DNA of 64,000 nt, taken from assembly GCF_015140455.1 (NCBI RefSeq), contig NZ_AP024094.1, positions 1,674,001 through 1,738,000 on the forward strand. Reading direction: 5' to 3'. The notes below the pieces were generated by a model. It saw only the letters and a list, made by a program, of their open reading frames with translations. It had not been told where the DNA came from and searched no databases. Shown here piece by piece: positions 49,889 to 59,629 of this stretch (positions are counted from its first letter, which is position 1; each line of letters begins with the position of its first letter). The position numbers were made by a program, and so were the translations under genes. The DNA comes from Jeongeupia sp. HS-3. Lineage in GTDB: Bacteria; Pseudomonadota; Gammaproteobacteria; Burkholderiales; Chitinibacteraceae.

Positions 49889-50845
49889 ATGAGCACCCCG
49901 CAACTCTCCCGCGCATTCCACGCCCGGCCCGACGCCACGGCCGGCCTGCATACGCCACAGGCCATCGAAGAAGTCCGCATCACGCCGACCGGCGCGGCGC
50001 TCGGTGCCGTGGTCGACGGGCTGGATGCCAATCGCCCGCTCAGCCCGGCGCTGGTGTTTGCACTGCAGTCGGCGCTGGACGATCACCACATCCTGATCTT
50101 CAAGCAGCAGCGGCTCGACGACGATGCCTTCCTGAGCTTCTCGACCTACTTCGGCAGCGTGTTCCGCCGGCCGCAGGATGTGCCGGTGCTGGGGTCGGAA
50201 GCGCAAGGCATTCCGCCCGATGTGGTGTTCGTTTCGAATGTCGAAACCGGCGGCTATCTCGGCAGCGGCGAACTCACGCCGCACGCCGATCACCAGTGGA
50301 CGCCGCTACCGTCGGCCGGCTCGCTGCTGTATGCGCTGGAAGTCCCGGCGATCGGCGGTGATACCAGCTGGTACAACCTCAACGCCGCGTATGAAGCGCT
50401 CGACGACGCGACCAGGGCGCAGATCGACGGCTTGCAGCTGATTACCTACAACCCTTTCGTTCGCCAGATCGAGAACGCCCGGATCAAGGCCGAAGGCGGC
50501 GAGGCCGAATACCCGCCCTACCGCAGCCCGGCGCGCGAACCGCTCGGCGCCGCCTTTCCGCATCCGCTCGTGCGTACCCACCCGCGCTCGGGCAAGAAAA
50601 TCCTGTTCCTGTCGACCCACACCGAAGTCGAGCTGCTGGGCATAGCCCCGGCCGAGGGCGAGGCGCTGATTGCCCGGCTGCGCGAGCACATCGTCCAGCC
50701 GCGCTTCCGTTACACCCACCGCTGGAGCGTCGGCGACATCGTCCATTGGGACAACCAGGCCACGCTGCACGCGCGCACCGCTTTTCCCGCCGCCGAGCGC
50801 CGCACGCTCAAGCGCGTCAGCCTCGCCGGCAGCCGCCCTTTCTGA
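49889..50845 (+). CDS. TauD/TfdA-family 2-oxoglutarate-dependent dioxygenase (first copy)
   Basis: From ATG 49889 with AAGGAAG upstream, 318 residues. Iron ligands are seen in LTPHADHQWTP (H-x-D) and the distal histidine in the region WDNQATLHARTAF; the 2-oxoglutarate-binding arginine is near the end (ERRTLKRVSLAG). Family members hydroxylate taurine, alkylsulfonates or alkyl sulfates next to sulfur, releasing sulfite or sulfate. Exact substrate is open. First gene of the plus-strand operon. Confidence 0.92.
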   Translation: MSTPQLSRAFHARPDATAGLHTPQAIEEVRITPTGAALGAVVDGLDANRPLSPALVFALQSALDDHHILIFKQQRLDDDAFLSFSTYFGSVFRRPQDVPVLGSEAQGIPPDVVFVSNVETGGYLGSGELTPHADHQWTPLPSAGSLLYALEVPAIGGDTSWYNLNAAYEALDDATRAQIDGLQLITYNPFVRQIENARIKAEGGEAEYPPYRSPAREPLGAAFPHPLVRTHPRSGKKILFLSTHTEVELLGIAPAEGEALIARLREHIVQPRFRYTHRWSVGDIVHWDNQATLHARTAFPAAERRTLKRVSLAGSRPF

Positions 50846-50876
50846 AACGCATCACCGACACGTCAAGGAAGCCATC

Positions 50877-51800
50877 ATGAGCCAGATCACCAGCCATCCC
50901 GTCGCCGGCCGCATCGGCGCTGAAATCCGTGGCGTGCAATTGTCGGGCGAGCTGTCCGCCGACGTCACCGCCGACATCAATGCCGCGCTGCTCAAGCACA
51001 AGGTCGTGTTCTTCCGCGCCCAGACGCTGGACGACGCCGGCCAGCAGGCCTTTGCCCAATTGCTGGGCGCCCCGGTCGCGCACCCGACGGTGCCGGCGGT
51101 CGACGGCACCGATTACGTGCTCGAACTCGACTCGGCCCACGGCGGCCGCGCCAACAGCTGGCACACCGACGTGACCTTCGTCGACGCCTATCCGAAGGCG
51201 TCTATCCTGCGCGCGATCAAGATCCCCGAGCACGGCGGCGATACCGTCTGGGCCAATACCCACACCGCCTACCTCGATCTGCCCAAGCCGCTGCGCGAAC
51301 TCGCCGACAAACTGTGGGCGGTACACAGCAACGAGTACGACTACGCCAGCTATCGCCAGAACGTCAGCGCCGAACAGATCGAGCGCTACAAGAATGTCTT
51401 TACCTCGACGCTGTACGAAACCGAGCATCCGGTCGTGCATGTCCACCCGGAAACCGGCGAACGCAACCTGCTGCTCGGGCATTTCCTCAAGCGCCTCAAG
51501 GACGTTACCGCCGCCGACTCGCAACACCTGTACGCGGTGCTGCAAAGCCACGTGACCCGGCTCGAGAACACCGTGCGCTGGCGCTGGCAGGCCGGCGACG
51601 TGGCGATCTGGGACAACCGCGCCACCCAGCACTACGCGATCAATGACTACGGCGATGCGCACCGTGTGCTGCACCGGGTCACCGTCGCCGGCGTGCCGGC
51701 GGTGGGCATCGACGGCCAGCGCAGCCGCACCATCAGCAAGGCACCCAGGTTCGCCCCGGCGGCGAATACCGAAAGTGCCGCCGCCGACAGGGCTGCCTGA
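50877..51800 (+). CDS. TauD/TfdA-family 2-oxoglutarate-dependent dioxygenase (second copy)
   Basis: From ATG 50877 with AAGGAAG upstream, 307 residues. Iron ligands SWHTDVTF (H-x-D) and the distal histidine in the WDNRATQHYAINDYG...HRVLHRVT region. It is closer to the classical TauD/AtsK form than the gene before it (GRIGAEIRGVQLSGEL, ILRAIKIPEHGGDTVWANTHTAY). The two differ widely, so they likely act on different organosulfur substrates. It begins 31 bases after the first copy. Confidence 0.93.
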   Translation: MSQITSHPVAGRIGAEIRGVQLSGELSADVTADINAALLKHKVVFFRAQTLDDAGQQAFAQLLGAPVAHPTVPAVDGTDYVLELDSAHGGRANSWHTDVTFVDAYPKASILRAIKIPEHGGDTVWANTHTAYLDLPKPLRELADKLWAVHSNEYDYASYRQNVSAEQIERYKNVFTSTLYETEHPVVHVHPETGERNLLLGHFLKRLKDVTAADSQHLYAVLQSHVTRLENTVRWRWQAGDVAIWDNRATQHYAINDYGDAHRVLHRVTVAGVPAVGIDGQRSRTISKAPRFAPAANTESAAADRAA

Positions 51801-51897
51801 CCGCTTGACGATGATGCCCCGGCACCGATCGCCGGCCGGGGCCGATCGCACGGGCGCCCGAACGGGTGCCCTTTTTCAAATGCACCGCGAGGTTTCG

Positions 51898-53241
51898 ATG
51901 AGCCAACGCCAGCTTCACCTCAATGCCTTCCTGCTCACCAGCGGCCACCACGTTGCCGCATGGCGTCATCCCGATGCGCAGGCCGACGCCGGGCTCAATT
52001 TCGACCATTTCAAAGCGCTGGCGCAGACCGCCGAACGCGGCAAGTTCGACGGCGTGTTCTTCGCCGACGGCGTCGCCGTCTGGGACTACCCGACCGAGGT
52101 GATCGGCCGCTCGGGCCAGATCGGCCAGTTCGAGCCGCTGACGCTATTGGCGGCGCTGGCGACGGTGACCGAACGCATCGGCCTGATCGCGACCGCATCA
52201 ACCACCTACAACGAGCCCTACCACCTGGCGCGCAAGTTCGCGTCGATCGACCACCTCTCGGGCGGCCGCGCCGGCTGGAATCTGGTCACATCGGCGACCG
52301 ACGCCGAAGCGCGCAATTTCAACCGCGAAGCCCACCTCGACCACGGCGTCCGTTACGAGCGCGCGCGCGAGTTCCACGATGTGGTGACCGCGCTGTGGGA
52401 CAGCTGGGGCGACGACAGCTTCATCCGCGACAAGCAAAGCGGCGTGTTCTTCGACGCCACCAGACTGCACGCACCGCACCACAAGGGCGAGCATTTCAGC
52501 GTGCGCGGGCCGCTGAATATTCCCCGGCCGGTGCAGGGCCATCCGGTCGTGGTACAGGCGGGCTCGTCCGAAGCCGGCCGCGAGCTGGCGGCACAGACGG
52601 CCGAGGTGATCTTCACCGCGCAGCAGACGCTCGACGACGCACAGGCGTTCTACGCCGACGTCAAGGCCCGCCTGCCCCGCTACGGCCGCAGCGCCGATGC
52701 GCTGAAGATCCTGCCCGGCCTCTCGCCGATCATCGGCCGCACCGAGGCCGAGGCTCAGGACAAGTTCGCCGAACTGCAGGCGCTGATCGATCCGCTGAGC
52801 GGCGTTGCGCTGCTGTCGGGCCAGCTCGGTTTCGACCTCTCTGGCTTCCCGCTCGACGGCCCGCTGCCCGACATCCCGGAAACCAACGGCGCCAAGAGCC
52901 GGCAGGCGCTGGTCGTCGCGCTGGCGCGCCGCGACGGGCTGACGATCCGCCAGCTGGCGCAGCGCGTTGCCAGCGCCCGTGGCCACTGGACGGTCGTCGG
53001 TACGCCAACGGCCGTCGCCGACCAGCTCGAACTGTGGTTCAGAGAAGGCGGTGCCGACGGTTTCAACGTGATGCCGCCGGTGCTGCCGACCGGGCTGACC
53101 GAGTTCGTCGATCTGGTCGTGCCCGAACTGCAGCGGCGCGGCCTGTTCCGCACCGAATACCGGGGCACGACGCTGCGCGAGCATCTGGGCCTGCCGCGGC
53201 CGGTCAACCGCCATGCCCGGCCGCAGGCGATTGCAGCCTGA
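51898..53241 (+). CDS. FMN-dependent monooxygenase of the NtaA/SnaA/DszA family
   Basis: From ATG 51898, 447 residues. Luciferase-like TIM-barrel flavin enzyme: LNAFLLTSGHHVAAWRHPDA, AERGKFDGVFFAD, TERIGLIATASTTYNEPYHLARKFASIDHLSGGRAGWNLVTS, GHPVVVQAGSS, all marks of the NtaA/DszA group. These use reduced flavin from a partner reductase, not seen here, to cleave C-S or C-N bonds. In this cluster desulfurisation of an organosulfur compound is most likely. Last gene of the operon. Confidence 0.92.
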   Translation: MSQRQLHLNAFLLTSGHHVAAWRHPDAQADAGLNFDHFKALAQTAERGKFDGVFFADGVAVWDYPTEVIGRSGQIGQFEPLTLLAALATVTERIGLIATASTTYNEPYHLARKFASIDHLSGGRAGWNLVTSATDAEARNFNREAHLDHGVRYERAREFHDVVTALWDSWGDDSFIRDKQSGVFFDATRLHAPHHKGEHFSVRGPLNIPRPVQGHPVVVQAGSSEAGRELAAQTAEVIFTAQQTLDDAQAFYADVKARLPRYGRSADALKILPGLSPIIGRTEAEAQDKFAELQALIDPLSGVALLSGQLGFDLSGFPLDGPLPDIPETNGAKSRQALVVALARRDGLTIRQLAQRVASARGHWTVVGTPTAVADQLELWFREGGADGFNVMPPVLPTGLTEFVDLVVPELQRRGLFRTEYRGTTLREHLGLPRPVNRHARPQAIAA

Positions 53242-53266
53242 GGCTTGCCCCCGTCCCGAAAACAAC

Positions 53267-53291
53267 AAAGCCCCGACGCATCGGGGCTTTG
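53267..53291. terminator. Bidirectional intrinsic terminator
   Basis: AAAGCCCCGA-CGCA-TCGGGGCTTT between the convergent monooxygenase and VOC genes. The flanking A/T runs are short. Confidence 0.85.
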
Positions 53292-53307
53292 TACTTTGGC
53301 GCAGCGA

Positions 53308-53712
53308 TTACTGCTGCACGTGCGCCGGGTCCATATACATCAGTTCCCACAGGTGGCCATCAAGGTCTTCGAAACCGTGGCTGTACATGAAGCCGTAGTC
53401 CTTCGGTTCGCGCAGCGCCTTGCCGCCAGCTGCAAGCGCCTTGGCGACCAGCGCATCGACGTCGGCACGGCTCTCGCACGACAAGCAGGTCAGCGTTTCG
53501 GTATGCGTGCGCGCGTCACACAAGGCCTTGTCGGTAAAGCTCTGGAAGAACGGCTTGACCAGCAGCATCACGTAGATCGTATCGCTGATGACCATGCAGG
53601 CCGCATTCTCGTCGGTGAACTGCGCGTTGAAGCTGTAGCCGAGCGCGGCGAAGAAGGTTTTGGACCGCTCGAGGTCGTCGACCGCGAGATTGATGAACAC
53701 TTGCTGAGCCAT
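53308..53712 (-). CDS. VOC-superfamily (glyoxalase/bleomycin-resistance-like) protein
   Basis: From ATG 53712, 134 residues. Two beta-alpha-beta-beta-beta modules are suggested by FINLAVDDLERSKTFFAALGY and the C-terminal FEDLDGHLWELMYMDPA, which carries the usual metal-binding Glu. The variant resembles the small PhnB/YaeR-like lactoylglutathione lyase relatives. The function is unknown. Single gene with its own terminator. Confidence 0.88.
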   Translation of the reverse strand: MAQQVFINLAVDDLERSKTFFAALGYSFNAQFTDENAACMVISDTIYVMLLVKPFFQSFTDKALCDARTHTETLTCLSCESRADVDALVAKALAAGGKALREPKDYGFMYSHGFEDLDGHLWELMYMDPAHVQQ

Positions 53713-53986
53713 GGAAGCATCCTTTCGGTAGGAACGGGCGCCGTCGCGGCACCCCGTGCGTCTTTTTATCACAATGTCATGACGCACTCATTTCCCGATC
53801 TTGCCGAACGGATCAGGCTGGCTGCAATGCAAGTATCAATTCGAATGGACGGCCAGCAGACTGGCTGCGATCGGCAACGATTGCCCCGGTGCACCGCCCC
53901 TTCCGGATTCCGACCACCAGCGCGATGGCAGGGTCATGAAACTCGCCGGCCGCAGCAATCCGGCAACACCCCGCCCTGCCGGGGTT

Positions 53987-54322
53987 TCAGCGCGCCTGGG
54001 CGCCGATCCGGTCCAGCGACGCCGCCAGCGCGCAGGTCGAGCGGCGGCAGGCGACGAAGCGGACGTTCTCGGCCTGCGCGGCCGAGCGGAAATTGCGCAT
54101 CACGTTGTGGCCGAGGAAATCGGTGAACAGGATGACGATGTCCATGCCCTTGATGCCGCTGGGGCGGCGCTGGTGCGAGGGGTTGCGGCCGGTAATGTGG
54201 TGGCCGATACGGATACCGTAGTCGGCGAGCACATCCGGGATGTTGCCGAGCGAGTCGGCGCCGACGATATAGGCCTGCAGTGCATCGGCTTTCGCGGCGG
54301 CCAGCGTAGTGTGAGCGGTCAT
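53987..54322 (-). CDS. DUF2325 protein
   Basis: A 111-residue protein: AYIVGADSLGNIPDVLADYGI, GHHITGRNPSHQRRP, MDIVILFTDFLGHNVMRNFR, FVACRRSTCALAASL. The GADSLGN opening and late cysteines are typical of DUF2325, a family found next to metal or redox genes in betaproteobacteria. No established function. A C-rich/G-rich hairpin (53968-53985) overlaps the end and may aid termination. Confidence 0.85.
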   Translation of the reverse strand: MTAHTTLAAAKADALQAYIVGADSLGNIPDVLADYGIRIGHHITGRNPSHQRRPSGIKGMDIVILFTDFLGHNVMRNFRSAAQAENVRFVACRRSTCALAASLDRIGAQAR

Positions 54323-54774
54323 GTTGTGATCCTTGCGCGGGCTGTACTGCCAGATTAGCCGGGCGCAAATAGAACAACAAAGAATATTGATTTGCGATGT
54401 TATTCCATTACGACAAAATCAAAGTCAGCATGTCAGCATCGACAAACCGCCGGGCAGGGACGGAAATACCGGGATGCAGGCGCTCGCGTTTGTCGACAAC
54501 ATGGCCGATCCGCTGCATGAACAGCACCCGCAGCAGGAACTCGATCAGCCCGGCCAGGCCGGGATCGAGCGCGCTACCGGTCAGCGTGTACATCTGTCAG
54601 CCGATGGCAACGGGTCAGCGCTTGGGCAGACCAGAAAGCCAGAAAGGGACGGTGATAGCCGTAGCGAAGCGGAATCAGCGGTCATGGACTGGCGAGATGG
54701 GCGGGGAACAGGCGGTGGGCTCTGCCTGACGCTCTGCCCCCGGCGACGTTGACGCGGTCGGCGGTGGAAAAAGC
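54323..54774. other. About 450 bp without a recognisable gene
   Basis: The first 100 bases are AT-rich and probably hold the DUF2325 promoter. Short open frames exist on both strands but none shows a known motif or convincing start signals. The 3' side adjoins the stop of the SfnR-like gene. Confidence 0.5.
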
Positions 54775-55875
54775 TCAGGCGGTGGCCACCGCAGCATGCG
54801 CGCCCTGCCACGGCGCCCCCGTATCGGATTCCCGCAACATGCCGTGCCGCTTCAACAGCGTGCGCAGCACATTGCGCGAGATCCCCAGGAGCGCGGCCGC
54901 ACGCACCTGGTTGTAGCCGCTGTGGTGGTAGGCCTCGTTCAGGATCAGCTTTTCCAGCTCGTGAAACAGGCCGGGGTGGCGGCCGGCGAACAGTTGCCGC
55001 AGTTGCTGGCCCATCAGTTCAAGTGGCGTGCCGCCGCTGGCATCGTGCTGGCTGCTTGGCACCGGCGCCCCGGCGAGCTTCAGGTGCTCGGCGCGAATTT
55101 CGCTGCCGCTGGCAATCAGCAAGGCAAAGTGGACGACGTTTTCGAGCTCGCGAATATTGCCGGGCCAGCCGTAGGCCAGCAGCGCCTGCGCCGCATCGGT
55201 GGACAGCGCCGGCTGGGCCAGCTGCAAGCGCTGGCTATAGCGGCCGATGAAGTACTCGACCAGCGGCAGGATGTCGCCGCGACGTTCGCGCAGCGGCGGC
55301 AGCCGCAACTGGGCGATATTGAGCCGGTACAGCAGATCGAGGCGGAAATGCCCGGCGGCGACCGCATCGGCCAGGTCGACGTTGGTCGCCGCCAGCAGGC
55401 GCACGTCGACCGGAATCGGCTTGCGCGCGCCGACGCGCACTACTTCGCCCTCCTGCAACACGCGCAGCAACTTCACCTGCAGCGGCAGCGGCAAATCGCC
55501 GATTTCATCAAGAAACAGCGTGCCGTGGTGCGCCGCCTCGAACCAGCCTTCCCGCCGCGCCACCGCGCCGGTGAAGGCGCCGGCTTCGTGGCCGAACAGC
55601 TCGCTCTCGGCCAGCTGTTCGCTGATCGCCCCGCAGTTCACCGCCACGAACGGCCCCTTGCGGCCGCTGAGCTGATGGATATGCCGGGCGATCAGCTCCT
55701 TGCCGGTGCCGGTTTCGCCGATCACCAGTACGGGCATGCTGGAAGGCGCGATGCGCTCCAGCTGTAGCAGCAGATCGCGCGAAGTCCGGTCGGCAAACAC
55801 CGCCGCCTTGGCGCGAATCGACAGTGGTTCGGCATCGCTGCCGCTAAACGATAACAGCGTCGGGTTTGCATCCAT
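54775..55875 (-). CDS. Sigma54-dependent activator without receiver, SfnR-like
   Basis: I use ATG 55875, which has AAGGAG at the right distance; the frame extends 8 codons further. The 366 residues comprise a short N-terminal tail (about 20 residues, no sensory domain), an AAA+ domain (Walker [18 protein letters not shown] loop, [11 protein letters not shown]) and a C-terminal Fis-type helix-turn-helix ([20 protein letters not shown]). The domain plan is that of SfnR, the sulfur-starvation regulator of Pseudomonas sulfone use. It is the best candidate to act on the two sigma54-type promoters of the organosulfur cluster. Lacking a sensor, it is probably controlled by its own level. Confidence 0.88.
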   Translation of the reverse strand: MDANPTLLSFSGSDAEPLSIRAKAAVFADRTSRDLLLQLERIAPSSMPVLVIGETGTGKELIARHIHQLSGRKGPFVAVNCGAISEQLAESELFGHEAGAFTGAVARREGWFEAAHHGTLFLDEIGDLPLPLQVKLLRVLQEGEVVRVGARKPIPVDVRLLAATNVDLADAVAAGHFRLDLLYRLNIAQLRLPPLRERRGDILPLVEYFIGRYSQRLQLAQPALSTDAAQALLAYGWPGNIRELENVVHFALLIASGSEIRAEHLKLAGAPVPSSQHDASGGTPLELMGQQLRQLFAGRHPGLFHELEKLILNEAYHHSGYNQVRAAALLGISRNVLRTLLKRHGMLRESDTGAPWQGAHAAVATA

Positions 55876-56036
55876 CTCGGTCTCCTTTTTGTCGGCCACC
55901 GGTCTTGCGACGCTGTGCCTTACGATATGTTGTAAGGCAATTTACCCCCGTTCACTTATTCCCACAAATAATTACAAATAGGATATTAATTTCCAACTGG
56001 AATATCAAATGCAAGTCGTCAGCATTCGCACATCCG

Positions 56037-58286
56037 TTAAAGGCGATTCACCTTCACCTGACCACGCGGCACCTGTAAACGGGTCGTCTGCAGCAACGGT
56101 GCCGCTGGCGCGCGATGACCGTCGAGCCGCGCGATCTTTTTGAACTCGGCCCGCAGCTCACCCGCACTCAAGGTCACCACCGCATAGCCCTGCGCATCGG
56201 TATCCGTATAGGCAATCCATGGATTGTTCACCGGCGCGACGCCGCTGGCCTGATCGGCGAAAGGGTTGAGCCGCTTGAGCACCTCGGTGGCCGGCACCGA
56301 CGCCACCGGCAGCCCCATCACCGCGGCCAGTTGTTGGCGGATCAGCCCGGACAGCGTCGCCACCGCTGCCGATTTGCCGGCGAGCGCGGCCATGGTCGCC
56401 GCCAGCGTCGTCCCTAACGCACCGCCCACGGTATCGTCGAAGGTATTGATCGGCGTTTTGGCCAGGCCGCTCGTGGTCTGGAACGCCGTGGCGGACACCT
56501 TGCCTGCAACGATCGCGCCCTGCACCGCCGCCTGCACGGCGGCGGTATCGGAAAGATCGCTGACGCCGGCGGCGCCGGCGATCGCGGCCGACAGCATCTG
56601 GATCGCGAGCTGTTCGGCGCCGGCCTCGCTGGTGTAAACCAGCGGTGCGGCCGCCGCCAGCGCCGGATCCTGCGCGGCGGCATAAAAGTAGTGATAGAAG
56701 GAATCGCTGCTGATGCCGGCGGTGACCAGATCGACCATGCCCGGTGCGCCGGTAGCGTAATCGTCGTACACCACGCCGGCATAGAAGCTGTGGATGTCGC
56801 CGGTGATGGCCACCACATCGCTGATTTTCTGCTGCCGCAGGAAGCCGACCAGCACCTTGCGCTCGGCATTGAAGCCGTCCCATTGGTCGGCGTTCAGAAC
56901 GAATTCCTTGCGCAGCGCCGCCGGTACGCCGGCGAGCTTGCTGGCATCAAGGCGCATGCGCAGCAGCGAGACCTCGTTGCCCCAGATTTTCCACGCCGCC
57001 TTGCTGCCGGCCAGCGTCGATTGCCACCATTCGCGCTGCGTCTTGCCGAGCACCGAGACCTGGGCCAGCGGGTCGCCGCTCGCAGTGCCGGCGGCGAATT
57101 TCTGCGCCTCGGCCGCGGCCAGTTGCGCCGTCGGCACCAGATAGCGGCTGCCGATGCTGCTGCCGACCGCCGCCTCGGGAATCAAATGATCGGCGCGGTA
57201 CAGGCGCTCGTCAGTCATCACCAGATGCATCAGGCTGCCAAAGCGGAAATCGCGGTACAGCTTGATCGTCTGAAAGCCGCTCGCCGCCGCATCGAACGGT
57301 ACATCGGCCGGCATGAACTCGAACCACGCCTGATTGGCGCCGCGCCGGCGCGCGGTCTGGTGGCTGTTGTCGCCACGGCCGCTGGCCTTGTCGTAGCTGC
57401 CGTTGTCGTAGGTGCTCGCATCGCCCCAGCAATCGTCGGAGAACTCGTGATCGTCCCAGATCGCGATCATCGCAAAGCGCGCATGTACCTGCTGCAGGCG
57501 CGGATCGCTACGGTACTGTTTGTACAGCGCGCGGTAATCGGCAAGGGTATTGGCGTAGCGGGCGCCCGAGTTGCCGGACTTGTACGGGCCATCCGGCAAG
57601 CTCAGCGGTGCATGCATCGCCTCGACCGCGCCGGCCTGAAACGCTTCGCCGACGGTTTCGTAAATGTAATCACCGAGGTGAACGACGAAATCGACGTCCT
57701 CGGCCGCGAGCAGATCAAAGCCGCCCCAGTGATTGATGCTCCAGTCCTGGCACGACAGAAAAGCAAATTTCAACGTACCCGGATCAAGGTGTTCGGCCGG
57801 CGCGGTCTTGAAGCGCCCGACCGCCGAGCGCGTCTCGCCGGAGACGAACTGATAATAATAGGTCGTGGCCGGATTCAGCCCGGTGAGCTTGTGGCGAACG
57901 CTGTGATCCCACGCGGCCTGGGCGCTGAGCGAAACGTCGGCAAGCACTTTGCCGCCAAGCACGGCGCTGCTGCCGATCAGCGCGCTCATATCATCGCTGG
58001 TGACGATCAGCCGCAGCGGCAAATCGCCTGCGGCCGGCACGCTGGCCACCGCGTCGGCGCCGAGCGGTACGGCGCGGGTCCAGAGCACGATGCTGTCGGC
58101 GCGCGGATCGCCCGAAGCGATGCCTTGTGGAAACTTCAGCGCCTGCGCCGGTGTGGGCTTGCCGTCGGGAGGAAGGACCGCAACGGTCGTGTCGGTCGCA
58201 TCATCGCCGCCACAACCGGCCAATAGACCCGCGACGGTCGAGACGGTAAGAAATCCGCTGAGCTTGAGAAAACGCCGACGATCCAT
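56037..58286 (-). CDS. phoD: PhoD-family alkaline phosphatase/phosphodiesterase with a large insertion
   Basis: A 749-residue protein. It starts MDRRRFLKLSGFL with a twin-arginine motif and a lipobox-like LLAGC, so it may be an exported, lipid-anchored protein. PhoD motifs: VVHLGDYIYE (about 202-210), AIWDDHEFSDD (276-285), GDIHSFYAGV (497-506), and the late NPWIAYTDTDAQGY. Between TAGISSDSF and that last motif there is an extra Ala-rich stretch of about 150 residues (535-687) not usual in PhoD. Only a half Pho-box-like CTGTCAT is seen upstream (58338 to 58332), so phosphate control is unproven. Confidence 0.9.
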   Translation of the reverse strand: MDRRRFLKLSGFLTVSTVAGLLAGCGGDDATDTTVAVLPPDGKPTPAQALKFPQGIASGDPRADSIVLWTRAVPLGADAVASVPAAGDLPLRLIVTSDDMSALIGSSAVLGGKVLADVSLSAQAAWDHSVRHKLTGLNPATTYYYQFVSGETRSAVGRFKTAPAEHLDPGTLKFAFLSCQDWSINHWGGFDLLAAEDVDFVVHLGDYIYETVGEAFQAGAVEAMHAPLSLPDGPYKSGNSGARYANTLADYRALYKQYRSDPRLQQVHARFAMIAIWDDHEFSDDCWGDASTYDNGSYDKASGRGDNSHQTARRRGANQAWFEFMPADVPFDAAASGFQTIKLYRDFRFGSLMHLVMTDERLYRADHLIPEAAVGSSIGSRYLVPTAQLAAAEAQKFAAGTASGDPLAQVSVLGKTQREWWQSTLAGSKAAWKIWGNEVSLLRMRLDASKLAGVPAALRKEFVLNADQWDGFNAERKVLVGFLRQQKISDVVAITGDIHSFYAGVVYDDYATGAPGMVDLVTAGISSDSFYHYFYAAAQDPALAAAAPLVYTSEAGAEQLAIQMLSAAIAGAAGVSDLSDTAAVQAAVQGAIVAGKVSATAFQTTSGLAKTPINTFDDTVGGALGTTLAATMAALAGKSAAVATLSGLIRQQLAAVMGLPVASVPATEVLKRLNPFADQASGVAPVNNPWIAYTDTDAQGYAVVTLSAGELRAEFKKIARLDGHRAPAAPLLQTTRLQVPRGQVKVNRL

Positions 58287-58468
58287 GAGCCACGACCTCC
58301 TTGAGAAGGCCGTCGATGCTAGTCGTCACAGATGACAGGAACAAAACGATTGTTTGACGATTTGCCGCCAGCTTGGGCGGCAATGTCTGCATGGGCCACG
58401 CCATGCTCAGGAAGAATAGAAGCCACGTCCCGCCCGCGGCGGGTGCCACTGAATGCGCTAACAACGCC

Positions 58469-58666
58469 CTAAGCCGGGTTTTTTTCTTCCCAGACTTCCT
58501 GCGGCGCGCTGGCGAATAGCTTGTCTTCATGCGCCCAGCGCAAGGCGCGCGTCTTCAGAAATGCATCTTTGCGCAACTGCCCTTTGGCCTGATCTTCAAA
58601 GGACTGCGCGCGCTCCTGGCGAATCGCGGCGCTGTGCAAGGTGCCCAGATACCAGCTGTTGGTCAT
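58469..58666 (-). CDS. Small hypothetical protein
   Basis: 65 residues from ATG 58666: MTNSWYLGTLHSAAIRQE, then charged helix-like sequence ending EVWEEKNPA. No recognisable domain. It lies between phoD and a decayed TetR gene and has no clear partners. Coding probability is moderate. Confidence 0.5.
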   Translation of the reverse strand: MTNSWYLGTLHSAAIRQERAQSFEDQAKGQLRKDAFLKTRALRWAHEDKLFASAPQEVWEEKNPA

Positions 58667-58849
58667 GCCGTTCCCCACGGGGTACGAGGTAACTCAGCCT
58701 ACACCGTTATCGACGACGAGTAATCCCGTTCGGGCGAACCATGGGCGGCAGACATACACCTTGCCGATCCGGCGCGCCATCCAGGCGACAACGGCCCCCT
58801 CCCCCGGACGGGGTTTCGTGCAGACCACACGTCAAGCCGATTGCGCTGC

Positions 58850-59269
58850 GAGTGTGGCCGCGCCGGTAGTCGTGCCTGGCGTGCGATTGATCCGCAGCAC
58901 CAGCACCGCGCGCCCCCCCCCGGACGACGCCGTCGCCGCGCTGCGGCAGCTCGTCGCCGACCTGACCGATCGGGCCAGCAAACCGGGCTACCGCGGCTGC
59001 GCCTTTATCAACATCGCCGTCGAATATCCGGATCGTGACCATTTCGCCCGCAGCTTCGTCGCCGACAACAAGCGGCAACTGCTGCAGCGGCTGACCGCGC
59101 TGGCCACGCGTACCGGCGCCCGCGATCCGGTCGCGCTGGCCAAGGGGTTGACCTTGCTGATCGAAGGCGCCTATGCGGCCAGCCAGACCTATGCGCCGGA
59201 TATCGGGCTGCTTGCGGCGCTACCGGCGACCACCGATATCCTGATCGGCGCCGCGCTAGCCGTGCGATA
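58850..59269 (+). pseudogene. TetR-family regulator, C-terminal remnant
   Basis: From about 58922 the frame reads DDAVAALRQLVADL...KPGYRGCAFINIAVEYPD...FARSFVADNK, then a helix-rich end, which is the ligand-binding half of a TetR regulator. The DNA-binding half is absent. A run of nine C (58913-58921) precedes it, and a segment in another frame just upstream (SRAWRAIDPQHQ) would join it after a one- or two-base shift. So the gene is both truncated and frameshifted. Confidence 0.75.
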
Positions 59270-59299
59270 GTGTTCCAACCGTCCGGCCCGGTACCGGTT

Positions 59300-59488
59300 T
59301 CATTCAGTTGGTTCCGCTTTCTGCTCGTCTGCCGTCCAGGAGTGCCAATCGTCGCCCAGGATTTCCGCCGGATGCTGCGTGCGACCGGAACCGTTCCCGC
59401 AGCGCAAATCATCGGCAGAACAATATCGGTCACACCCCCAGCACACCCGCTCGGGGTGTGCCGGGTTGATGGGGAACTTCTTCGCCAT
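59300..59488 (-). CDS. DUF3079 protein
   Basis: 62 residues starting MAKKFPINPAHPERVCWGCD with RYCSADDLRCGNGSGRTQHPAE. This cysteine-rich, probably zinc-binding signature is that of DUF3079, a small family of betaproteobacteria with no known function. A palindrome lies 41 bases before the start. Confidence 0.9.
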   Translation of the reverse strand: MAKKFPINPAHPERVCWGCDRYCSADDLRCGNGSGRTQHPAEILGDDWHSWTADEQKAEPTE

Positions 59489-59528
59489 TTACGTCTTCCT
59501 TATCCCGTTTGGTTGTACACCCGACAAT

Positions 59529-59547
59529 ACCGATGGAAACCATCGGT
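59529..59547 (-). promoter_or_regulatory. Palindrome upstream of the DUF3079 gene
   Basis: ACCGATGG-AAA-CCATCGGT, perfect 8-bp arms. On the minus strand it is directly preceded by TTGACC, a possible -35 box, so it may be an operator within the DUF3079 promoter. There is no T run, so a terminator for the ClC gene is less likely. Confidence 0.5.
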
Positions 59548-59629
59548 CAAGCGAGCTCGCACGCATCCAAGACGTTCCACATACGGTGCCCGCTCGGTGA
59601 TCAGGCCTGCCCCGGCCGATAGCCCGTCC

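Noticed and set aside
51960-53390. A 476-codon plus-strand frame overlapping the FMN monooxygenase
   Set aside because: Arg/Ala-rich shadow in another frame of a clearly recognisable enzyme gene.
58329-58340. Pho box upstream of phoD
   Set aside because: Only one CTGTCAT half-site is seen; the expected partner 11 bp away is not convincing.
58362-58383. Inverted repeat TTGCCGCC-AGCTTG-GGCGGCAA as terminator
   Set aside because: No T run on either strand; role unclear, so not annotated as a feature.
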